A stretch of DNA of 37,940 nucleotides from Macrocybe gigantea (lineage: Eukaryota > Basidiomycota > Agaricomycetes > Agaricales > Callistosporiaceae), in the NCBI GenBank assembly GCA_011319805.1, contig SJRY01000046.1, forward strand, positions 1 through 37,940. Reading direction: 5' to 3'. The notes under the pieces are model-generated. The model saw only the letters and a list, made by a program, of their open reading frames with translations. It was not told the origin of the DNA and ran no database searches. Each line of letters opens with the position of its first letter. The first letter of the stretch is position 1. Position numbers and translations under genes: made by a program. Positions 24,681 to 34,011 of this stretch are shown one piece after another.

Positions 24681-26196
24681 TCAAACCTGCAATACAGTAT
24701 TGAAAACGATGTCCCAGATTTTGCCTGTACGAATTTAACGCCTTTAATTAAATGACAAGTGTGACGACGAATCTTACTCGTAACGCCGAACCCGAGCTCA
24801 AAGTTTTTGTAATGGTGGCCGAGGTGGTATTTTTTCATCTCCCGCATGTAGCTAGGAAGCCTGGTATGGTGCAGTCTGAAGAAAAGAGAAAAAGAAAAAT
24901 AAGTCTGCAACAATCGGGTGGTTATTGGATGCCACGTACGCATAATGCATGCAATCATAAAGAATGTCTATGCGAGAGCAGTTAGCTTGCACCTTGATTT
25001 CCTGAAAGTACGACGTACAGAATGCGAATGATCCGGAGATGATGCCATTTGCCATTGCTGCAGGGAATAGGATATGGGCGAGGCGCGTAAACGGCGATTG
25101 CAGGACGAAGAACAAGACCGGAGGCATAACCAGTCTCAGCCTTAAGGAACACATTCCAGATTGAATGCGAAGTTAGAGACGGGTAGGGAGATGTAAACTC
25201 ACGCATCCATGGGTAAATAATGATGAATTCCATGCATCAAGAAGTGCAGGGTGATGAAAAGAGAGTTGTCGGGTAACCATTCATCAAGGTGGAAGAGGAA
25301 CCGATGAAGCGCGTACTCTAGGAGAGTCCAGATAATATTTCCGACAAAGAAACAAATGAGTGTCTTTGCCACCGAGTCTGGCGGGATAGTGGCAAGGGCG
25401 TGCCATTGAAGAGAAGGCTTCGAAAAGAACGGAGGGAGCGGAGTCGTCCATTGCAGAAGCGACCGGGCGAACAAGTATATGGTGATCGGGCCCCAGAAGA
25501 GAGGAACCACATACCACACCGTCCGGGTGGCGATCTAGAAGCTGCGCGTCGGAACGATGACAAACTCGATCAATAGAACGGATGTACCTCTAAAATTTCA
25601 GGACCAAAGAGACGGGCGGGCTGCGGAAGATGGCGGGGCTGGTGGACCTGTTTTAGATAATAGGATTTGCTGAGAAAAAAACAGGTTCAGTCAACCCATA
25701 AATTGGAAGCGTGCCGCCCGCATCCGAACCCAACACTCACCTAAAGTTCGCATCCCAGACTTGTCTGAGAAGGGGCTTGCTGAGATCCAGGAATTGGTTC
25801 TGCTGCAGGTCTTTGGCGGAGTCGGTGTTCTCGGGCTCAAAGTCGTCTGTCACTTCCCAGTCTAGAGAGAACAGGCACCTCAGCAAGTTGAAGTATATGC
25901 TGTCGGAGATTGGACGTACCGTCCCGAACGATAGTCTCTCCCGTTCCCAGCCTGCCAATGACATACTCCTCGAGCATTTCATATGCTGCTTCTGAATGAT
26001 CGTGTTCGGTCCTGTCCTTCATGATTTCGTCCACATCGCGTCCAGCATACTTCAGAATGAGGTCGTCCCCGCCTGGATGGTCAGGGAGGAACGACGTGAC
26101 GTCGTAGACCTTTCCGGTGCGACTGAGCCAGCACTTGCTCGCGGTCTTGTGCTGGGCGACGTCTTCCGAGGTATAGATGCGGATGCGCTTGTACAT
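24681..26196 (-). CDS. SCS7: Fatty acid 2-hydroxylase Scs7/FAH1 with N-terminal cytochrome b5 domain
   Basis: ER membrane di-iron enzyme that 2-hydroxylates the very-long-chain fatty acid of ceramides. Start at 26196 (MYKRIRIYTSEDVAQHK); an upstream in-frame Met at 26229 is possible. The cytochrome b5 domain carries the heme motif LPDHPGGDDLILKYAGRD and HSEAAYEMLEEYVIG. The hydroxylase domain has hydrophobic helices (VWYVVPLFWGPITIYLFARS) and the full histidine set: HRFLFH, HFLMHGIHH, YDCMHYALHHT and YHLGHHYKNFELGFG. It ends KIWDIVFNTVLQV with TGA 24681-24683. Seven introns all splice in one frame; one acceptor is a plain AAG (near 25144). No frame break. The acyl-CoA synthetase gene lies 178 bp upstream on the same strand. 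Confidence 0.96.
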
Positions 26197-26373
26197 GATG
26201 GACAGACAGGCGAAACCCCAGACTTGCAACAGCCGCGCTGCTAAATAGTCTCACCATTTTTTTCTGACCATCACCAAGTCACATGATGTGTGAGCGGCAG
26301 TCGTCCCCAGGCCGCATCCAGACGACAAGTCCGCGTTCTGGACACAAAAATTACATCCTTTTTCCGGGTAATT

Positions 26374-29109
26374 CTATGGTCTCTTCACTCTCCCAATATT
26401 CTTCTCTACGAGGTCTTTGCTCCATTTTCGTAGTACATGCTTCATCACCTTCCCGCTGGCCGTCTTTGGCAGCTCAGGTGGCGCGTCGTCCTCTCCTAGA
26501 AACCAGACCCAGGCCGGAGCATTCTCCCGGGGGAATGTGGATTAAGTTACATCTTCTCACGAGGATACACATTCTGGGTCCTACCTGCGGGTTCATATAT
26601 TCCGCGACGGTCTTGCGCACGTCTTCCCTCGATATGTTCGTCCCAGGCTCGCGGGCAACCCATGCCCCAACGACTTCCCCGTATTTGCTATCCGGAACGG
26701 ACACTGCCGCCGCCTCCCGGATGCTTTCATTCGCCGTCAATGCGTTCTCGATCTGCACAGGGAAAAGGTTCTGTGTAACGGTAGCGTCAAAACATCATAT
26801 CATGTTCTGCTAAATGGGAACTTTCATTACCTCCCTCCGCGGATTATGATATCCTGAATTCCCATGGGTGAGTTCACACGATAGATACGTGCCATTATTA
26901 CGAACCTTGATGCGCCCAACGACTATGACCACAAAGTTCATGTCGACACTTGTTTTTAAGAAAGAAATAGGCCTTACTTCTTAGGTATCCCTCTTCATCC
27001 ATGATTGCTTCGTCACCAGTATGCATCCAAAGCAGGCCATCTTCATCCCTCTTCATTGCCAAGCGAGTCTGCTCTTCATCCTCCCAGTACCTTTACGCGT
27101 TCGATGATCGATGAGCGCTGAATAGGTAAGTGATTCCAGCAGAATTACCCTTTCTGAAGCAAATATCCCGCGATGCACAGTTCACCAGGAGTGCCAATGG
27201 GAACAATATATCCTTGGTGGTCGATGATCTTTGCCTTGACATGAGGTTGAATTTTGCCAACCGTCTCCACACGTTTGTCGATGGCATCCGCCGGGACGGT
27301 TTGGAAAGATACCGGGCTAACCTTCGGTCTTGATATCCAAAACGCGCTCCAATGCCCAAATGAATCACTTGCCTCGTCTCCGCTAGGAAGACATTAGCTC
27401 AATATCGAGACAAGATAGCAAGAAACCACACTCACTCATTCCATATGCATTCGTCAGCTCAGTCAAATTGAGTCGTGATATCAAGCTCTTCATGAGATCA
27501 ATGGGTATAGGTGAGCCGGCAGCTATCCCAGTTCTAGAACACAAAGTATGAGAGCAATGATAATGTGCCAACAATTCACAGACCTTAGACGGCTCGTGTC
27601 GAGGCTCTCGCCAGTGGCTTGTCTCTTGTCTACCTCAGCCAATACCCCCAAGAAATGCGTTGGTACTCCATGAAGCGCGGTACATTTCTCTTCTACGACC
27701 GCATCCACGATGGCCTCCGGATTGAATATCTCTGAAGGATAGACTATGCAGGCTGAGTGGGACCATGCAGCCAAGTTCCCTAGCACGAGACGTATTTCTG
27801 TGAGATAAGCAACGCTGTTCACGTAAGAACAAATTTGAAGCGAGACTTATCAAAACAGTGGAACAATGGCGGAACGTTGCCTAAACCAAGGTCGGTGAAC
27901 AGCAAACGAAAAGCACAACCCGCAGAAACGTACATAGAATATCCTGTTCTGACAGATACATGCAACGACCAATTGATACTCCGTTGTTGAGTAAATTGGA
28001 GTGTGTGAGCTGATGGACGTGTGGATTAGCTCCGAGGTTGGGGCCTGAAAGGCGTGATAACTGACAGAAACCGCTTTAGGTGCACCAGTTGTACCACTTC
28101 AACGGTCATTATCACCCAAAAGGCATCTCAAGCGAAGGCAGCGCAACAAACCTCGTAAATTGCAGGTTAATGACTTCGTCACGATGCAGCCCACTTGTCA
28201 GTTCCCTTTGCATACCCAGCTCTCGCACGTCTTCCCGCCACATGATGACCTCACGCCAATCGATGAGACTCTTGACGTTCAGCGTCTCCAACTCTGAGCG
28301 GTACTCGTCCTTGTTGTCCACGACGATCAAGTTGCGCAGCTCCGGGAGATTGGGGTCCTGAATCGCACCCGGAGCAGAATGCCGGAGCTCTGGCAATTGG
28401 TCAGAAAGCATCTGCACATAAGATGACGTGCGAATGCGGGGGACGACAACAAGATGCTTAACGCCGACCAGCTTGAGCGTAGTAATCTATGAATTCGACG
28501 CGTTTCCGCGATCAGGACAAAAACCGCTCCTGGGGTACGCGTGAACGAACCAATTCGTGAGCACGATATGCGGGATTGATTGTGACCAGAATCGCCCCAA
28601 TGCTGGCGCAAGCCCATTGAAGCATGGCATAGGCACTGCAGTTACGGTCTGGGATCACTAACCAAGAACAGGACACTCCAGCAGACGATCTCACCTGTTG
28701 TTTCCCATCACAACGCCAACTCTGTCTCCCTTCATCACGCCCATTCTCAACAATCCCCTAGCGAGGGCGTTGATATGCCGGTCAAACTCCTCAAAATCCC
28801 ATGCGAGGCGGGTCGAGGAGCCCAAGTTCCGCGACGGCGGGCCTCCGTGCGCGCGCGGGGCTCCTGCCTACAGATGAGCGCCGGCCTGGACGCGTGCGTG
28901 TTGAGTATGACTTCGTTGAAGTACTGCGGGAGCGTCCTGTTGTCGAGCGGGGGGTGCACGGGTCCTTCTACGTATGACTGCGTGAGCAGGTTTCGCCTGC
29001 TTGCAACTCGATATTGAGAAGCCTTCAGCGCATTGTGGACGGTCGATTGACATCGCTGCTTCGCGACGTTCTGGCGCCAGATGCTGCTGCTGGCACCAAA
29101 GAATTGCAT
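26374..29109 (-). CDS. Acyl-CoA synthetase, ACSF2-type (AMP-dependent ligase), two frame breaks
   Basis: ATP-dependent ligase that activates fatty acids to acyl-CoA, of the medium-chain ACSF2 kind. The N-terminus (MQFFGASSSIWRQNVAKQRC, many Arg, few acidic residues) resembles a mitochondrial presequence. Blocks: FDRHINALARGLLRMGVMKG, INPAYRAHEL, VGVKHLVVVPRIR, the P-loop SGTTGAPK, VPPLFHCFGLVLGNLAAW, ALHGVPTHFLGVLAEVD, TNAYGMTETSPVSFQTVPAD, GYLRIVGRIKDIIIRGG, ENLFPVQIENALTANESI and the catalytic Lys region PKTASGKVMKHVLRKWSKD. Stop TAG is at 26374-26376. Frame breaks occur at a CG repeat (28849-28860) and a C run (26833-26835). Two introns are non-canonical: 27792-27850 reads AT...AC and 27317-27372 reads GC...AG. 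Confidence 0.92.
27317..27372 (-). other. GC-AG intron in the acyl-CoA synthetase gene
   Basis: The 56 nt segment starts GCAAGT and ends GGTTAG on the coding strand. Its removal joins GMTETS to PVSFQTVPAD in frame. GCAAGT is the standard donor of GC-AG introns. Confidence 0.8.
27792..27850 (-). other. Candidate AT-AC intron in the acyl-CoA synthetase gene
   Basis: Removing this 59 nt segment (begins ATAAGTCTCG, ends AGAAATAC on the coding strand) joins LFHCF to GLVLGNLAAW exactly as expected for the family. No GT donor lies in the right place. The start is ATAAGT, unlike the ATATCC of U12 introns, so it fits a U2-type AT-AC intron. Using the CAG a few bases earlier would give an AT-AG intron and one extra residue. 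Confidence 0.55.
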
Positions 29110-29516
29110 CGTGGATGATACTCCTTCGTGGAGGGGAGTGAACCCCTGTAGTCCATCAATTTAAGCAACACGGCCCTCAGCAGATGTCAGGTGAGTTGGT
29201 CAGATGAGCATGAGCCGATCATTCTGGCGCTGTTCCGCCCCTCGAATTTCGATTTTCATTTATAACTATCACCACGCCGTGAGGACGTCCAACATGTACC
29301 AAGTTCCACTATCTGAAGGACACGAGCCGAAAACGTAATCCCAACAACACGAAACTATCTCGTCTTCTCAAAAATCCCGCTGAATGCACGTTCAACGACG
29401 ATTGAGTTTAGATATTCACAAAGCATGTTTTGTAGGCGCTAACAGGCCAACCAACTTGCCCTCCACAGGCGCAACGACCCTTAGAATAGCAAGCGTGGAG
29501 AGCAGAAACAGTAAAT
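29110..29516. other. Intergenic, upstream of acyl-CoA synthetase
   Basis: About 400 bases with no coding signal. It should hold the promoter of the acyl-CoA synthetase gene, which runs left from 29109. No named motif seen. Confidence 0.5.
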
Positions 29517-30500
29517 CTAAGAAAACATGATCAGCAGTCCAAAGATTCTCCGATTCGCATCTTTCGACGCGAGTCCTACGAACACATCCCAGTCAAATAA
29601 CTTGCTGGGCGGAATAACATTGGCTCGGATCGCGAGACTATCGTAGGAGATGCGAAGAGTGACCAATTTCACGTCCGTCCCGGCGCTATCAGAAGCGTTC
29701 ACGTCGTCCGAGCGAGGAGATAGAAGGCTTAATGTAGAGGAGCATCGGCAGGCTGGAGACGTTAAGGGTGGTTGCCCTAAGTTGATATGCTCTGCTGATA
29801 TTCCTCTCGCGACGAGAGGCCTCTTAAATTTGACGATCGAAGCCTTTCGCCCAGGAGAGCCGCTTCTTAGCCTTGGAGAGAAACAAGCTCGATATCAGCG
29901 AGCGTCGTTTAGAAGCGAGGGAGTAGGGAAGAGAAGTAATCATGTTGACCATATGATAACCGTGACGAGGCGTGGCGTGGGATGGACAGTCGGCAACGGC
30001 ATGGATAGCAATACCGCGGGTACGAACATACGTCGAGGCTTGAAGTCGATGCTCTGAAAGCCTTTTGTGAAAGCCAAAGGGAGCAGCGACATCCTAGGCC
30101 GTGCTACCAAGGCATCTATGTCTATTAGCGGTCGTTCGCTTTCGTAATCGTATTTGAGGGTCATGGCGTCTTCAAGAGAGGGCGAGCTGCACATGTGAGA
30201 GACACCAATCGTTCGTAGGGACGAGGAAACATCGGAGTATCGACGTTGGACAAAAGGCCCGTGAAAACTCTGGCAGTCACGACCCATAGCTGTATAGCGA
30301 AGACCAAGTTTGTCGCATTTTGCGGTACAGGAAATCGCACTCATTGTCGTGGAAGATCATCGATAGATTAGGCCAGGCCACCGTTGTCCACTTCAAAGAG
30401 AGGTGCTTCGTCTGTCCCAATATGTAGTTCCGCGGTGTAGTGGCCGAACAGCGGCAAGGAGGCATAGCACAGTCCTTGAAGTGACGACGGCAATATAAAA
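29517..30500 (-). pseudogene. Decayed F-box/LRR-like region
   Basis: Separate minus-strand stretches in different frames resemble parts of basidiomycete F-box/LRR proteins: near 30465-30277 (KHLSLKWTTVAWPNLSMIFH), 30344-29940 (FKPRRMFVPAVLLS region), near 29810-29705 (LRATTLNVSSLPMLLYIKPS) and 29702-29517 (VKLVTLRISYDSLAIRAN, then LFDWDVFVGLASKDANRR). Frames change and stops intervene, and no N-terminal F-box is visible. A relic is the simplest reading; a live gene broken by indels is also possible. The family assignment rests on general pattern only. Confidence 0.35.
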
Positions 30501-30761
30501 CGCATGGAAATCAATGAAGGGCCGCCATAGCTCCATACATAGTTTCTTGTACCGCTCGGCCTGGCTGCTCATGCGCTGAAGAGTTGGAGATCACTAGAGC
30601 CAGTCTAGATCTAGGCATGGAACGAAAAGGCATCGTCCGAAACACCTTCGCCAGCAATGATATTAAACCGACAGCGAGCTCGACGCCAAATACGGATTGT
30701 GCGCGCGCCACCTATTCGAAAGTGATATGATGTGGCCATGGGCCGCACTCGCGGTGCGCCG

Positions 30762-30838
30762 GGACAACGGGGACAGGGTACTGCCTGAGTGTCGATGATA
30801 AGCTCAAAGACCATCGCGTCCCCACACGCGCATTGTCC
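30762..30838. repeat. Repeat unit 1 of 3 (~77 bp)
   Basis: Begins GGACAACGGGGACAGGG and ends CCCCACACGCGCATTGTCC. The start and end are partly complementary (GGACAA with TTGTCC). The centre matches unit 2 closely (gatgataagctcaaagac). On the minus strand it encodes GQCACGDAMVFELIID and, further on, PCPRC. Confidence 0.8.
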
Positions 30839-31062
30839 TGTACCACTTAGCAAACCGACCCACACGTCGGGAGGTCTATGACGTCGGAGCCGCGCGGGTC
30901 GTGGCGTGGAGAAAGATTATTTGGAGAGAAACTCGTCGTTGTCGTATCAGTACCGTAAGCTGAAAGAATTGATCGATCGCTGTAAGTCGCCGCCACCATT
31001 GTGGTGTCCAGTCAAAGTTCAATCATCATCCCTTGGCCAACCGTAGTGGTTCGAGTAGACAA

Positions 31063-31140
31063 GGACAACGGGGACAGGGGGCACACCAGCAAGTCGATGA
31101 TGAGCTCAAAGACTGTCATGCCCCCACACGCACATTGTCC
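31063..31140. repeat. Repeat unit 2 of 3 (~78 bp)
   Basis: Begins GGACAACGGGGACAGGGG and ends CCCCACACGCACATTGTCC, 301 bp after unit 1. The minus strand encodes GKGQCACGGMTVFELIIDLL; PCPRC occurs in a shifted frame because of a one-base length difference from unit 1. Confidence 0.8.
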
Positions 31141-31328
31141 TTTACCACCGACGCCAGCCTGGGATATGAGATGCGGAGGTATCGACCGAAAGGGTACATC
31201 GTCAATATCATGTCCGACAACGTCAGCCACGTTGATTGATCGAGGTGTCGTCATTGACTCTGGTGTCAGCACGACCTAGCGATGCAACAGTGGCAAAGGT
31301 ACGGTAGCCTGTGGGCTGCGCTAGGCAA

Positions 31329-31406
31329 GACAATGGGGACAGGGGATGCATGTGACCGGATGCAAAAGATGGATCGGCGGCCAAGATCCCCACACGCACA
31401 TTGTCC
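31329..31406. repeat. Repeat unit 3 of 3 (~78 bp, most diverged)
   Basis: Begins GACAATGGGGACAGGGG and ends CCCCACACGCACATTGTCC, 266 bp after unit 2. Both ends are conserved but the centre is not. The minus strand encodes GQCACGD, then PCPHC in a shifted frame. Confidence 0.75.
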
Positions 31407-31930
31407 GCTTCGCAGTGGACTTAAAACCGCCCGACATGAGGGGCCAACGTTATCAACCAGGAACGTATCGAGTGTGTTGGAGGCGCGTGGGGGCGGTCAG
31501 TGCGCCCAGTCGGAGTCGTGTGGCGGTGGGTAGGAAAGAGCAAGAAGAGAGACGCTCTCGACGATGGGGGTCAAGAGCAAAGAGAAGCTGAGGGGCTGAC
31601 TCGCGGACTCCTGCCCCTTTTTATCGTGTAATGTGTTTTGGCGTCTTTGCTCCCTGGGCTGCATGGGTCGCATGACGGGCATGTCGGCCCCCTGGCGTTA
31701 GACGCGCATAGTGGATTCAGGTTAGATCATATGGAGTAGACCATAGGCAACCAACTGTGTCTTGGGAAATTGTTCCCCAGATGACTGATCTTCTTTAGAT
31801 AGCAATGAACGGAAGAGGGAGTTATATTACATTGCTATAATTTCTAGGTACAGTAGTAGTCATCTATTAATGATCTCCGTAAGATGGTCTTCCACGTTGA
31901 ACTCCACCGCAATAATAAAGATGGACGAAA

Positions 31931-33401
31931 CTAGCCAAACCAAGCCGACAACCCGTCATAAACGACGAAGACGATCCCGCTGCTCGGTACAGCACGCGCG
32001 ACTGTCATTCCGCAGCCGGCATACAGCCCCCTCAACCCATGTGCGGCGTACACATGTGCAAAGGTGCCCGCGAACGTCTTTGGGTATCTTTTGGCTTTGC
32101 GCACCACACTGCCCACACCTAGGTCAGCCGACGTCGAGCGACGCAGTTCCTCTTCCGTCTGCATCGCACTTTTCACCGTGTCTGCAGGGTACAGCGCCAG
32201 GACGCATGCGGCTCCTGCGAGAGCACCGGCCACGGCGGATTCCCAAGGCAGCAGATCGACGTCCTCCCGTTTCGCGCGAGACGTTGTACAGACAGTGACG
32301 TCGTTTGCTGGCCGTCAAGAGACGAAAGCCTGCGCCTCTTCAGCGCCTCGCCCGTCCACTCCTTCACAGAGAACCATGCCGCTGTACCGCCCGTCTCTCT
32401 CAGAAGCGTGCCTGCATGCCCGAGCCACAGCCCGCGGATTCCATGTGCCGCAATCGTGGAGCGAATGATCGATATAGGACCTTCAGGATGGTAAGTCGGT
32501 TGGGGCGGAAGCCTGGGCCCGACAGACTTTGCAGGTAGAGTTGAGGATGATGTTTGTGGATAATGTTGGCGGTGCTCATGATCAGGGAGTAAGCTTGGGA
32601 TCAACGAGTGGGACGTCGGTGGCGAGGGGACTGGGAAGAACCGTATCGGCGGTATGATAGAGGTGACAGGCCGTGGTGTCGGATGAACCGTTGACGGCAC
32701 GTTCATCATCTGCACTTGCATCTTGCACTTCACGAGTTCAATTGGCGTTCTGACGTATAGTAGCAATCATGTGGGCACAATGATAGAAAGGACAGCCGGG
32801 AGAGACGAACAGAATGAAGCTAGTGACGAAGCCGGCACCTGCGGCCGCCAACCCAAGCTGGGATATCGTGAGTGCGCCTGGCTCGGGTGTATGTCCGATG
32901 CTTGATTTGTACGAGCGTATTGCGTTTTGGAACCAGGAGTAAGCGAGAAACAACGCTGCAGTTTCGGCCATGGAGCCGACAATAGGTGCTGGAAGTCCCT
33001 GTGCAATCCAGCCTTTATGAATGAGATTTAGAACGACAAGAGGGTTGACACGATACCCTATAAAGTCCCCGCAAGCCTTCCTCCTGCCATGTCTTCTTCA
33101 AACAATCAACTGGACCGCTGAAGCGCATGTCTGCAGGACTTTTGGAGAATAACATTTGTGACTGTAGTCGAACCTTCGCCAGGTCGAACGGATACTCAAA
33201 AACCTCGGAAACCATCCCCGCCACCTAGTCAAAAAAAAAAAAAAATTCAAATTATCACAACTCGAAAACATATAGAATGCTTACACTTCCAAAAGCAATA
33301 TCTTTTGCGGCGTCTCGAACTGACATGGCGTTGTCGGTTTCTGGTTCCATTGGTGGACTGCTGCCAGTATAGTCATGGTAGATTTGTGCAGCATCATCCA
33401 T
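31931..33401 (-). CDS. Mitochondrial carrier, ornithine/arginine (ORT1) type, one frame break
   Basis: Inner-membrane solute carrier with three ~100-residue repeats. Repeat 1: AGMVSEVFEYPFDLAKVRLQ (P-x-[DE]-x2-[KR] signature as PFDLAK). Repeat 2: TPIELVKCKMQVQMM. Repeat 3: ALYPADTVKSAMQT, with GTLLRETGGTAAWFSVKEW before it and GLRGLYAGCGMTVARAVPSS after. The overall pattern, including RETGGTAAWF, resembles fungal ornithine transporters, but the substrate is inferred. Start at 33401 (MDDAAQIYHDYTG), stop TAG at 31931-31933. An unusual Pro/Ser-rich insert of about 70 residues follows the repeat 2 signature (near 32700-32490). The frame breaks once near 32268-32280, joining SVQRLA to KREDVDLLPWESA. 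The first intron contains a long T run (33232-33244). Confidence 0.9.
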
Positions 33402-33711
33402 AACGCATGACTGGTAGCCCAAAAAAAATGTCAACACGTTATATATCCATGAATGCCAGCGTTGACGATTAAGTATGAAGTTGGGAATGCGGAACGGAAA
33501 CAACGTTGACGACGTACTGGCGGCTTGTCGGCACGTGATCGGCAGCTGACACGCCAGTTCGGCATTGGGATTCGGCAGTCCGGACAACACTGGACTTGGC
33601 TTGACTACCAGCAGCAAGTACGTCGATTTGCCACTGTATGAACGGATCCCTGCACATTTCCATCGACTGCTTTAGTGTTTTAATTTTTCTACAGATATGG
33701 GTATGTATATC

Positions 33712-33936
33712 TTAGATGCGCCAATCAAGCGGCTTAGCCTTGGCGCGTGGCCGCGAGAAGACGGGTAGCGGCGGAATATTCGTAAAGATCCTCAAGAAGA
33801 TTATCCCCAGTGGTGCTGTCAGCGTCAATAAGACGTGGTAGATCGTCTCCATGATAAACAGGCCATAGATTGACTCTTTGTGAGTCCGTTTATGCTCATC
33901 GATAAAATCGACCGACATAGCAAAGACATGCGACAT
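33712..33936 (-). CDS. Hypothetical small membrane ORF (74 codons)
   Basis: Open frame starting MSHVFAMSVDFIDEHKRTHK with one strong hydrophobic segment (LFIMETIYHVLLTLTAPLGI, continuing to IFLRIF) and a basic Pro-rich tail (PVFSRPRAKAKPLDWRI). It lies in the short gap between the carrier and the dehydrogenase. Composition looks like a single-pass membrane protein. I recognise no family; it could be a real small gene, a last exon or chance. Confidence 0.35.
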   Translation of the reverse strand: MSHVFAMSVDFIDEHKRTHKESIYGLFIMETIYHVLLTLTAPLGIIFLRIFTNIPPLPVFSRPRAKAKPLDWRI

Positions 33937-34011
33937 GACTTGGGAAAACTAATGACGCATTTACATGAAGCGATAAATCAATCATAGTCATTTATGTAAC
34001 CAAGAAGGGGT

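Larger units (their letters stand above)
30501..31930. other. Gene-poor 1.4 kb carrying the three repeats
   Basis: Apart from the three repeat units, no recognised gene. Flanks of the units share short similar pieces (ttggcca before units 1 and 2; gattgatcga or gatcgatcg between units), so the true duplicated unit may be about 270-300 bp. The part from 31690 to 31930 is AT-rich and should hold the 3' end of the carrier gene. Confidence 0.5.

Noticed and set aside
27792..27850. U12-type (minor spliceosome) intron
   Set aside because: The donor is ATAAGT, not ATATCC, and no good TCCTTAAC branch site is present, so the minor class was not claimed.
30762..31406. CRISPR array or transposon
   Set aside because: Only three units, spaced 266-301 bp with diverged centres; no target-site duplication, transposase or regular spacers.
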